A DNA stretch of 64,000 nucleotides from Diplonema japonicum (taxonomy: Eukaryota > Euglenozoa > Diplonemea > Diplonemida > Diplonemidae), in assembly GCA_964019335.1 (NCBI GenBank), contig OZ025654.1, positions 124,001 to 188,000 on the forward strand. Reading direction: 5' to 3'. The notes beneath the pieces were generated by a model. It was not told the origin of the DNA. It did no database searches and saw only the letters and a program-made list of their open reading frames with translations. The position numbers and the translations under genes are program-made. Shown piece after piece: positions 9,457 to 17,838 of the stretch. Each line of letters begins with the position of its first letter. Within the stretch, counting starts at the first letter, position 1.

Positions 9457-9738
9457 AAGGAAAGAAGAAAGGAAAAGAAAATCCATGGGTTAAAAGGAGG
9501 TCTTTGAGACACCCCTCCTTTTTTTTTTTTTTCTGCGACCCAAAAAAAAAAAAAAAAGAAGAAGAAAAAAGTGAACCTCAAGGCACCGATCCTTCCTCAC
9601 CCTTCTGCAAGCAAGGAGACTTATTTTTTTTTTCTTTTTTTGTCTTTTTCTTTTTCCTTTTCCTCCAGCAGTGAATTCCATCTTCATCAGCATGTTTCAC
9701 GCTCACCAGCTAGTCCCGCGGAAGAGAAAAGAGGGAAC

Positions 9739-9815
9739 TAACGTGCCGGATAGAAATCTTGAGACATTGCTCTTGTTTAAAGGTAAAGTCAAAGACTCGT
9801 TCTTGCAAGTTTTTT
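9739..9815 (+). repeat. Solo repeat related to the tyrosine-recombinase element 5' end
   Basis: Contains ACGTGCCGG and then CTTGTTTAAAG and AAGTCAAAGACTCGTTCTTG, matching the copies at 23914 and 48685. The middle portion is deleted. Confidence 0.6.
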
Positions 9816-11423
9816 TAAAAAAAAAAAAAGTGTGAGGTGGAGGGTTATCGTTGCCTTTTTCTTTCCCCCTTTTTTCTTTCCTTTTTTTTTTAAAAAAAAC
9901 CTATATTCCCCCCCCCCCCCTCGTCCATGAAGGGTTTAAAAAAAAAAAGAAAACTGAAAACAGATAAAGAAAAAAAAGAGCTTTTGGAGGAGTGGGGAAA
10001 CACAGCAACACAGAAAAAAAGAGAACCAGAAGAAACGAAAACATAAGAGATAAAAGAGGCCAGTATTGGCGCCCTAGATAGAAAAAAAAAAAAAGAAAAA
10101 AAAAAGAAACCAAAGGGGTGAAGGGGGGTGCTGTTCGGGATTTCACCGGAAGTGCAGCTTTATGAGGCTGACGTGGTAAGCTAACAACAATAGACTGTAG
10201 AAAACAATAGTGCTTGGTGATTCATTTATATCCTTGCCTAGAAGCGAAAGGGCTGTGGTGATACCCTGCAGCCAGAGAAAAAGTGAGGCGGGGGGGAACA
10301 ACAACAAAATAAAAAAACCTTAAACTTCCTTCCCACAGCTAATGGGAGCGAGACAAAAAAGAAAAAAAGAGAGAAGAAGACTGAGAGAAGGGTGAGGGAG
10401 GGGGGGGGGTGAAAAATAACAAAAAAAGAAGAAAATGCCACTCTGTTTTTTCCTTTTCCCGTCCGTCTTTTTCTCTATATTAAACAAATAGAGAAAAAAA
10501 AGGGAGGGGGAAGGAATAAAAAGTAAGTAAGTAACTAAGTAAAAAAAAGGGGGAGTTCGCTGAAGAAAATCGATTCTTTGGAGGGTTCAGGAAAAGCCGA
10601 TAAAGAAAAGGAAAAGAAAAAAAAAAGAAGAACAAAAATGCTGCAAAATGAAAAAAAAATACCCGGGGGTATTGACACGTCTCAGCATTTCCTGTCCACC
10701 CACGGTAACTCTTCGTTCTGAAATATGCAATCCTTATTCCACGAAAAGAGAGGGGAGAAGGGAAGGGAAAGAAGGGAGAGCATTGACACCACCCTCTTTT
10801 CCTTCGCTTTCCCTCCTTCTTTCTTTCTTTTTTTTTTTTTTTTTAAACTTCCCTTCTTTATCATCGATATGCAGCAGCTGAGCCACTGGTAATTGGAAGA
10901 AAAAAAAAGGGGGTTGTTGTTATTAAATTTTTTTCCCGCTGTTTTCTTTTTTTTTTTTTTTTTAATTGTTTACTGGTTCCACGTACGTTGCTTGAAAGGA
11001 GGCGAAGGGGGCGAAGGGGAAAAAAAAGAAATTCTGCCCAACCTTTTTTCTTTTCTCTTTTTCTTTCTTAGCGCCTGTGGTTCGGTACATTGCTGCCCAA
11101 AAAAACAAAGGGGAGCGCAGTAGTTGCAGTTAACAGAAAAGGGGTGTGTTTGAATCGGGAGGAGGGGGGGCTTCAACTGTTCATAAAAAGAAATTCATTT
11201 TCGTGTGCCGTTGGTACTTCTTCATTTTCACAATCAAATCTTACGTTTTTCTTTTTCTTTTTTTTTTTTTTGATTTATTTCTTCTTTTCTCGAGCCTTTC
11301 TGGTTTATCCGATTAATGCTGGCCCTTCCCTCCCTTTTGCTCGGTTCCACAAAGAAAAGACGAGAAAAAGAAAACCAAATAAGAAAACCCAAAAAAAAAG
11401 GGGGGTTTCAAAAAAAAAGAAAT

Positions 11424-11464
11424 CCCCGCCCATTGCCTGTGGCAATGGACTAGAGGGGCGGGGG
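11424..11464. other. Strong bulged hairpin
   Basis: CCCCGCC at 11424 pairs with GGGCGGGG ending at 11463. Inside, CCATTGCC and GGCAATGG pair around a 3-base loop. The 3' side has an unpaired ACTAGAG bulge. Function unknown. Confidence 0.5.
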
Positions 11465-11546
11465 AGGGGGGTGAAATGACTTTAAATAGCGCGAATATAT
11501 ATTTCTTTTGCTCGGGGGGCAAAAAAAAAGAAATTCGATAAAGTTA

Positions 11547-11840
11547 TAAAGAAAAAAGTGTCTTTGTGACAGGATCGCTAACGACAATCAACTCATCTAG
11601 TGTTTGATCCCTTCTGTCGTGGTAGTGCCTTAGGCCCGTCGTGGTAGTGAGGATGTAATGAGTTAGTAACTGTTCCTCTAGGATAGTGGGGACCTTCGGG
11701 GATGCGAAGACCGGTCGAGTGGAGTAACCAGCGATGGATGGCTGTGGAGTCCTAGGGTACGCAAAGAGTGTACTGACTTCTTGGGTTCTGCTGGAATCAG
11801 GTCTGTCCAAAGCTCTTAGGATTCCGCCGATCTTTCTTGC
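11547..11840 (-). other. Short open frame without ATG downstream of a splice-acceptor-like AG
   Basis: The minus strand has a T-rich tract ending in TTTTTTCAG at about 11841, then about 98 open codons (RARKIGGILRALDRPDS... to a stop at 11547) of normal complexity but with no ATG. I do not recognise the product. It could be a truncated retroelement fragment or a gene remnant. Composition differs clearly from the homopurine flanks. Confidence 0.3.
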
Positions 11841-12038
11841 CCTGAAAAAAGAAATGACAACAAAAAAAAAAAAAAAAAAAAAAGCTCATCAAATCATTAT
11901 TTTTTTCTCTCTCTTTTGCTCAATCAATTCCATTGTTGAGCAGAAAAGAAAAGAAAAAAAAAAAAAAAGGGAAATGAACAAAAAAAAAAAATATGAGTTA
12001 AAGGAAGTCTTTGTGAGACGCCCCCTTGTTCTCATCTT

Positions 12039-15000
12039 CTACCTGCACCTATCCCCTTTCAGCAGCGGGTTCTCCTCCTTTGGTGGTCTTGCCGGCCTTC
12101 TCCCCAGCCTGGCCGCTCTTTCTCTTCGTTCTCTCGCCCATTGTCCTTTCAATGCCTCTAGGTCATGCTTGGTCTTCGGTGATGCAAATATCGCCCTCCT
12201 GTTCCATCCGATCACCGCCTTTGTCCTCCCGATGGATCGTAGTGTGTGCACCCTTGTGCTCGGCTCAGCTGGGAAGGCCCTCCTTCCTTTCACCTTCTTC
12301 AGTACCCTCCCTAGCTCCCATGTGTGCCAGATCTTCTTCATCAGTCCATGCAATCTCCTCGCTTTCTGCTGTACTTCTGCGAGATCCCCCAGCTTCCCTC
12401 CAAGGGTCTTCCCGGTCACGTTCTCGAAATCCAGTGCCAGCTCCACCGTCGACACTGACGTGTTTCTGCTGCCTGCATACCAGCGCAGTTGCCGCATCCA
12501 CCTCAGCACCTCCTTCGTGTACTCCCGTAGGACATCCCCTGCCGGTAGCTTGCCGAAGTCCTTGTCCGACGGTACTGGGTGTTCTTGACCTTGTGTGATC
12601 TCCAGCCACTGGTGTGTGTGGTACACCTCCTGCCTCTTCGCTTGTAGGGCTGCGTCCCGCTCCCCCACCACCGCCAGCAGGTACCTCTGCGTTCCTTCGA
12701 GCCTTTCCCTGACATCCTTCCCTGCTCCCCTTGGCAGGATGCCATGCAGCTTCGTACACGGTTCCAGCCCCCTGCGCGTCATGCCTTCGTGTTCTTCCCG
12801 CTGTTGCACTTCCTTGGCCTTTTCGCACTCCCACAGTGCGTGCTCCAGCATGTTGGGCAGCTGTTGCTCCTGACCGCAGATGTCGCAGTGTGCCGTCGTG
12901 GGTTCGGCCTGCTTAGCTTCTTGCTTCCTCGCCTCCGCAATCAGCCACTTTTCGGTGTCCTGTCCTTCCTCTTCTTCTTCTTCTTGTTCATCTTCAGCCT
13001 CGTCTTCATCCTCGTCTTCTTCTCCTTCCGCCATCGGGATGTGCTCCACCGTGTCCGTGCGCCATCCCCGTGGGTTGATGTAGAACACTGCCCCCGAGAT
13101 GATCCTTCGCACGTCCCTTGCTGCAATCGGGTCCGTCACCACCAGCTTCCTCCACAGCGCGTTGGTCTCCGCTGCTGCCGCAGCTTCCATGCCCCCCATG
13201 GTGCTCCGTTTGCTCATGATTTCCTGTGCTTCCGCCCGCCTGAGTCGGTCCCTGATGTAGTGCTTGTAGGGCTCCTTTTCCAGTGCGTGGGTGTCCTTCA
13301 GCTGTGCCCAGCTTAACTTGATCTGAGGCAGCCACCTTTCCATCATGATGCCCACCGGTCCCACCGGTATCTTCTTCCCGCTGTACCGTTTGGCAATGGC
13401 GTCGCAGCGTGTCCACAGCTTGTCGTCCTTCTTGCAGGCTCTGTATAGGAGCATAAGTGCTCTGTATGCGGCTGTCATCTGTGGGTGGCTCGTGTGTCCC
13501 GGCAGTGTCACGGATAGTACTGTGCCTGGGTTCCTGGTGCAGTACTTCTGCCCCCAGAGCGCGTACGTGGTCTCCTTCACCAGCGTGGCCATTTGTCCCG
13601 TTTTCGGCGGTGAGAATGGGCAGTCGTAGAGGCAGCTCGGTAGGATCGTGCTGCTGATGATCTTCGCCTTCTGCTGAAAGGACAACGGCGTTGCTCCCAG
13701 CCTGCTCAGCGTCCCGAGTGCCTCCGCCGTCCTGTCGCCGTTGGTTTGCGGCCTGCCGTCTGTCCGCAGCTTGGCTCCCAGTACTCCTACAGTCCGTGTC
13801 GGCTGCAGTTCCTCGCCTTTCACCTTCACCTCCGGTGTCTTCCTGTTCACTGCAAAGGTCTTCGTCTTCCTGGTGTTGAGCTTCATCCCCACCTGTTTGC
13901 AGAAGGCTTCCACTGCGTCTACGCCTTCCTGCAACGCCGCACCGAGCCGTGCCAAGAGGTATGCATCGTCCGCGTAAGACAGCGAGCGGACCCCTGTGTC
14001 GTTCTCCACCTGCTTCATTAGTACCGCCAACAGCGCGTTGATGAGTACCACTGAAATCGGGCATCCCTGAAGGATTCCATTGGTTGTGTGGAACTCCTCC
14101 CCCACGCCTGCTGCGTACCTGAACCGTCTTCGCATGCCTGCGTACATTCCTTTCAGTGCCCTGAGGATGCCTGTGTCCATGCCCATGTCCTCCACCAGCT
14201 CCAGAACCAGCTGTTGCGGTACACTGTCAAAGCATTTCGCAAAGTCGAGTGCCACCCCGACTAGCGGTTTCCCCTCCAGAATGGATTCTTCGATGTCAAG
14301 GGCGAGGTCCAAAAGTGCGTCCTCTGTCCCGAAACCCGTGCGGAATCCGTATTGCTTGTCGTGTATCCATTTCTCCTGCCAGATGAGGATATCAGACAGT
14401 CGCGCGCATGCCCAGAGTCTGTACACCGCAGATGTGACTGTGATAGGCCTGTGCTCCAGTGGTCCCGCATCGTCGCACTTCGGTACGAGGGTAACCAGTG
14501 CCGTTTTCATGGCTTCCGGCCACCTCCCCGTTGCTTCGATCGCATGGAAGAGCATCGCCCAGGCGTCTAGTACTGACTCTGGTAGTTTCCGTAGCTCTAG
14601 CATCCTCCACCCGTCGATGCCTGCCGCGCTTTTCTTGCTTTTCTTTCTGAGCACTTCCCTCAGCCTTGCTCCCGTCAGTTGTGTCCTCTCCATCTCATGC
14701 CGTTGCACGAACTTGCTGTACTTTGCCTTGAAGGGGGCATAGAGGGGCTCCGGTCGGGACTCGTATTTCGCAAAGACGGTCTTCCACGCCTTGCGCATGA
14801 CGCTGTCGATCAGTCCGGGGGACGCAAAGAGCACCATCCCTTCCTTGACCGCCCTGGTTCCGTCGCTTTGACGTTTGCCTTTCGCGACTTTTACCAGTCT
14901 TGTTGTCTCGCGTCCTGCTGCAACCTCGGCCAGGTATTCTCGTCTCCGTGACGTGTTCGCCTCGGTCCTTTTCTTCCGTTCCTCAGCTGCAATTGCGTCT

Positions 15001-15128
15001 TCCATGTTCAGCGCTGCTGCCAGCATGTCCTCTATGAGAACAGCGTCGTGCGGCACCGGTTCAGCTGGTACTGCCAGAGCCTTTGCTTCCCTGTTCACGT
15101 TTCTTATCGTGTTCAGGGACCCTTGTCC
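12039..15128 (-). CDS. LINE copy B reverse transcriptase with C-terminal zinc finger
   Basis: The open frame of about 1029 codons follows an in-frame TGA at 15131-15129; no ATG near the start. RT domain about residues 180-480: KKSAAGIDGW, KTALVTLVPK, QYGFRTGFGTEDALL, VALDFAKCFDSVP (first catalytic Asp), ILQGCPISVVLINALL, and SYADDAYLLA (catalytic YADD). A CDICGQ ... LEHALWEC zinc-finger-like motif lies near residue 760. The last ~160 residues (FENVTGKTLGGKL to PLLKGDRCR) are the part retained in the 3' fragments C and D. No RNase H domain seen. It would make cDNA by target-primed reverse transcription. The RT frame is -1 relative to the endonuclease frame; copy A has the two fused, so a mutation or sequencing error is the simplest explanation. 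Confidence 0.9.
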   Translation of the reverse strand, partial: GQGSLNTIRNVNREAKALAVPAEPVPHDAVLIEDMLAAALNMEDAIAAEERKKRTEANTSRRREYLAEVAAGRETTRLVKVAKGKRQSDGTRAVKEGMVLFASPGLIDSVMRKAWKTVFAKYESRPEPLYAPFKAKYSKFVQRHEMERTQLTGARLREVLRKKSKKSAAGIDGWRMLELRKLPESVLDAWAMLFHAIEATGRWPEAMKTALVTLVPKCDDAGPLEHRPITVTSAVYRLWACARLSDILIWQEKWIHDKQYGFRTGFGTEDALLDLALDIEESILEGKPLVGVALDFAKCFDSVPQQLVLELVEDMGMDTGILRALKGMYAGMRRRFRYAAGVGEEFHTTNGILQGCPISVVLINALLAVLMKQVENDTGVRSLSYADDAYLLARLGAALQEGVDAVEAFCKQVGMKLNTRKTKTFAVNRKTPEVKVKGEELQPTRTVGVLGAKLRTDGRPQTNGDRTAEALGTLSRLGATPLSFQQKAKIISSTILPSCLYDCPFSPPKTGQMATLVKETTYALWGQKYCTRNPGTVLSVTLPGHTSHPQMTAAYRALMLLYRACKKDDKLWTRCDAIAKRYSGKKIPVGPVGIMMERWLPQIKLSWAQLKDTHALEKEPYKHYIRDRLRRAEAQEIMSKRSTMGGMEAAAAAETNALWRKLVVTDPIAARDVRRIISGAVFYINPRGWRTDTVEHIPMAEGEEDEDEDEAEDEQEEEEEEGQDTEKWLIAEARKQEAKQAEPTTAHCDICGQEQQLPNMLEHALWECEKAKEVQQREEHEGMTRRGLEPCTKLHGILPRGAGKDVRERLEGTQRYLLAVVGERDAALQAKRQEVYHTHQWLEITQGQEHPVPSDKDFGKLPAGDVLREYTKEVLRWMRQLRWYAGSRNTSVSTVELALDFENVTGKTLGGKLGDLAEVQQKARRLHGLMKKIWHTWELGRVLKKVKGRRAFPAEPSTRVHTLRSIGRTKAVIGWNRRAIFASPKTKHDLEALKGQWARERRERAARLGRRPARPPKEENPLLKGDRCR

Positions 15129-16305
15129 TCAACTGCTTGCTCGAGCTGTTGTTGCAGTGTCCGCGTCTTGAGCTTCAGCTTTTCCAGTCGCGCTTGCCAT
15201 GTTGTAGCTGCACCCACCGTTCCCGTCGTCGTTGGTGCACACACTTCCTTCTCCTTTGTGCTGGTGTGTTTGCCTCTTCCGACGTACGCTGCCCTCCCCG
15301 GCGTCCCCACTGGTTGGTCTATGAGGAGGTCTTCGGTGCACCGGGAGAGGGTCTCGAAGGCTTTTGTTATATTTCCTTCGTGCAGGTACTGTCGGAATCC
15401 GGCTGCTTCCACTGCTTCGGCTCCTTGTTCTTCCGTTGGCTCATCTGCCGTCTCCAGACCCCTCGGCAGCATGTATCGTTGTACCGTCATCCTGAATCTG
15501 TCGAGCTCAAGTGCAACCGTCAGTGTCCGGTGATCCGTCCCCTTGATCGCTTGGTTCACTTGGCATCCGGTGATGGCCGGTACTGCCTCCGGACTTGCCA
15601 GTATCCTGTCGATCCGCGTGGCGCAGTTCTCCCGTACAAACGTTGGATCAGGTTGTTTCCCTCTCCATTTTGCGCATAGGTCCGCTGTGTCCGCCCATCC
15701 TGCCTGCAGTGCCTTCCGCAGTTCCGGGGATCTTGCCTCGTCGGTGTTGAAGTCGCCAACGACGAGTATTGGCACATTGCCGAGCTCCTTCGCCTTCTTC
15801 CGCAGGATGTAGTGGAGGAGGGTCTCCCTCTTTGCGGTCTCTTCACGTCCTGTTCCTGCCGGGCAGTATATCGATATGATATGTAGCCATCTGCGTTTGC
15901 CATCGATTGCGACCTGAGTGTGCAGCCACCTCCTGCGTTGTTCTTCAGATTGGTCGTTGGTGTCCAGAGAACCTGGCAATGCTGTCCTGGGTTCTCGGAT
16001 TAGGGTTGCCAGTCCTCCCCTCTGAGCTACCCAGTTCGAAGCGATTCCCTCCACCTTCCTTCCCGGCTGCGGCGGTCCCCACATCGGCTTCCACTTCTTC
16101 TTCGTCTTCTTCCCGAGCTCCCGCTCCATCTCCTGCTGCCCAGCTAAGGTCAGCGCCGTCTCCTGCGTGCAGATCACGTCGACGTCCAGCTTCGTCGTAA
16201 CCTCCTCTATTTGGTTGCGTAGGGAGGCCACGTTCACTGTCGACACGTACATGTTGGGCCCAGGGTTCGGATGTATCCCCTGCGCCGTGAGCCTCGCGAA
16301 GTCCT
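15113..16305 (-). CDS. LINE copy B APE-type endonuclease with 2A-like N-terminal motif
   Basis: The frame carries a 2A-like GIHPNPGP at 16279-16256 and then the endonuclease: VNVASLRN (Asn), CTQETAL (catalytic Glu), IISIYCPAG, VVGDFNTDEA (Asp/Asn), CATRIDRI and IKGTDHRTLTV (Asp-His). All active-site motifs of the APE/DNase I family are present, so nicking activity at a T/A-rich target is plausible. The same frame is open upstream to 17581, but there it overlaps ORF1 in another phase and has Arg/Gly/Glu-rich nonsense-like composition, so I start the product near the 2A-like motif. The stop at 15113 comes shortly before the RT frame continues in -1. Confidence 0.85.
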
Positions 16306-17730
16306 CTTCCTCCTCTGACCCCGGTTTCCGCCTCCCCGTTTTCTGTTGGGGAGGTTTCCAATGCAGCTCACGCATTGTTCCTGCCTGCAGTTCTCCATGG
16401 CGCACACCCTCGCCCTCCTGCCTTTCAGCTGGCCATGACATGACCCGCATTGACCCTGTGAGGCTTGGTAGGTCGCTGACCAAGCATGGACATGCACCTT
16501 CTGCTTCTTCTTCTCCTTGCCTTGCAGCTTCCCTTCCGACGAGGTTGTTGGCTTCCTGTGGCCGGGGCTGCTGGGGTCGGGCTTCTTCGGCGACGGGGAG
16601 GGTGAGGGAGTCTGGCTCCTCTGTCGCTTCGGTGACGCTGCCTTGTTCGTGTTCGTGTTCGTGCTTGTCTTTTTCGGGGACACTGCACCTGCCGCCGCCG
16701 CCGTCGCAGGCTTCTTCTTCGCCGTCGGCGTCTCCGTGTTCTGTTCCGGAGTGCCGCTCCTCTGCCGCTTCGGGGATGCAGCGCTTGTCGTGGCTGCTGG
16801 GGTCGTCGCGGCCCTGTTCTCCATCGCCCTGCGTGCCACCTTCCTTAGCGCATCTTTGAGGCGGTCGACTTCGCTCTGCAACTTCGTGACGAGCATTTTG
16901 TATTGCTCTAGCTCTGTTGCGTTGATCGTGGTGTCCTTCTGTTGCTGTTGTTGTTGTTGTTGTTGTTCTTGCTTCTGCGGCTTCTTTGTCTTCTTCTTCT
17001 TCTGTTCTGTGGTCGTGTCCGCGGTCGCGTCCTTCTGCTCCCGTTCCTGCAGCTTCTCGGGGTCGGCGGCCGCCCAGTACTCCTCGCCCTTGTTCTTGCC
17101 GTAAAAACAGAGGAACTCGGGCTTGGAGTATCGTGTGTCGCAGTTTTCGTTGGGGTCCTTCCTCGTTTCCCCTTTCGCCACCACCATTTGCAGTGGTTGC
17201 TGCTTCCACGCCGCCGTCAGCGCCATCCGGTGCTCCCCCACCTGCACCTCGCCGAACGGGGGCTGCCCTGCCGACTGGACCACCGCCAGTTGCCGCCCCT
17301 TCTTCGGGATGACGCGAATGACCGTCGCGTCCTTCCACCCGTTGTTCCGTAGCAAGCCCTGCACCTGCTCGCCCGTGATCCCGCGTGGCACACTGTGGAG
17401 GTCGAACTTTCGTCCGGCCCCTGTTCCCACCAGCAAGCCGGCCTCCTGTGCTTTGTGTCTGGCGTCGTCGCTGTCCAGGTTCCCGTCTTGCACCAAACCG
17501 AGACCCCTCCCGTTGCTTGTGAGGGTGGCCGTAGGTCCTCCGATCCCCCGCGCCGCCGCCACGTCCCACGTCCTCAGCCATAGTGGTGGCTGCTTCTCTC
17601 GCTTCCTCCTGCGGTCCTCTACGAACAAGCCCCCCGCACCAGCCTGCTTCGCCTTCCCTTCTTCGTTGGCCGCCACGTAGACCAGGAGGTCCAGCTTGGT
17701 CAGCTGTCCCTCCAGGCCTCGCCTCTTGGC
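16234..17730 (-). CDS. LINE copy B ORF1 protein (coiled coil, Cys-rich finger)
   Basis: About 498 codons from the element's 5' end; no ATG near the start. Residues about 15-180 align with copy A ORF1. A Gln/Lys-rich region follows (a poly-Gln run encoded near 16930-16965), then a predicted coiled coil (YKMLVTKLQSEVDRLKDAL), Ser/Pro/Lys-rich SPKKxx tracts, and the finger C-x2-C-x11-C-x4-C-x4-C-x2-C (CGSCHGQ ... CVSC). It ends in a basic Arg/Gly tail that overlaps the endonuclease frame. Role as an RNA-binding partner is inferred from LINE biology. Confidence 0.75.
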   Translation of the reverse strand, partial: AKRRGLEGQLTKLDLLVYVAANEEGKAKQAGAGGLFVEDRRRKREKQPPLWLRTWDVAAARGIGGPTATLTSNGRGLGLVQDGNLDSDDARHKAQEAGLLVGTGAGRKFDLHSVPRGITGEQVQGLLRNNGWKDATVIRVIPKKGRQLAVVQSAGQPPFGEVQVGEHRMALTAAWKQQPLQMVVAKGETRKDPNENCDTRYSKPEFLCFYGKNKGEEYWAAADPEKLQEREQKDATADTTTEQKKKKTKKPQKQEQQQQQQQQQKDTTINATELEQYKMLVTKLQSEVDRLKDALRKVARRAMENRAATTPAATTSAASPKRQRSGTPEQNTETPTAKKKPATAAAAGAVSPKKTSTNTNTNKAASPKRQRSQTPSPSPSPKKPDPSSPGHRKPTTSSEGKLQGKEKKKQKVHVHAWSATYQASQGQCGSCHGQLKGRRARVCAMENCRQEQCVSCIGNLPNRKRGGGNRGQRRKRTSRGSRRRGYIRTLGPTCTCRQ

Positions 17731-17838
17731 TCTGTGAAAAAAAGAAAAAAAAACAAAAAAAAAAAAAACTGATTCATGATGGGGGGAGGGGAAGGGGGAA
17801 CCGAAAATCAAACTTTTTCTTTCCTTCTTTTTAAAGAA

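Larger units (their letters stand above)
8747..11543. other. Long intergenic region of homopurine/homopyrimidine DNA
   Basis: No gene supported. 8820-9180 has normal complexity and includes a stem-loop (9090-9113) and a 12-bp palindrome (9133-9144). 8840-8990 is weakly similar to 48440-48570. Two repeats derived from the tyrosine-recombinase element lie at 9361 and 9739. From 9840 to 11420 the sequence is almost entirely A/G or T/C blocks, ending with a strong hairpin at 11424. Confidence 0.6.
11993..17731 (-). mobile_element. APE-type LINE retrotransposon, copy B (near full length)
   Basis: This 5.7-kb element lies in the 3' flank of the membrane-protein gene at 17839. It encodes ORF1 (17730-16234), an endonuclease (about 16290-15113) and a reverse transcriptase with C-terminal zinc finger (15128-12039), then a short 3' UTR ending ...CTTTAACTCATA. 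It begins right after TTTTTTTCACAG at 17732, and ORF1 lacks about 50 N-terminal residues relative to copy A, so it is 5'-truncated. T-rich stretches flank both ends and could hide a target-site duplication. Each of the three reading frames is one base back (-1) from the one before it. The same 3' end is found in the fragments at 3598, 41275 and 55535. Confidence 0.92.

Noticed and set aside
16310..17581. Upstream extension of the LINE B endonuclease frame beginning at an ATG
   Set aside because: Arg/Gly/Glu-rich sequence overlapping ORF1, whose frame has homology to copy A; the extension has none.
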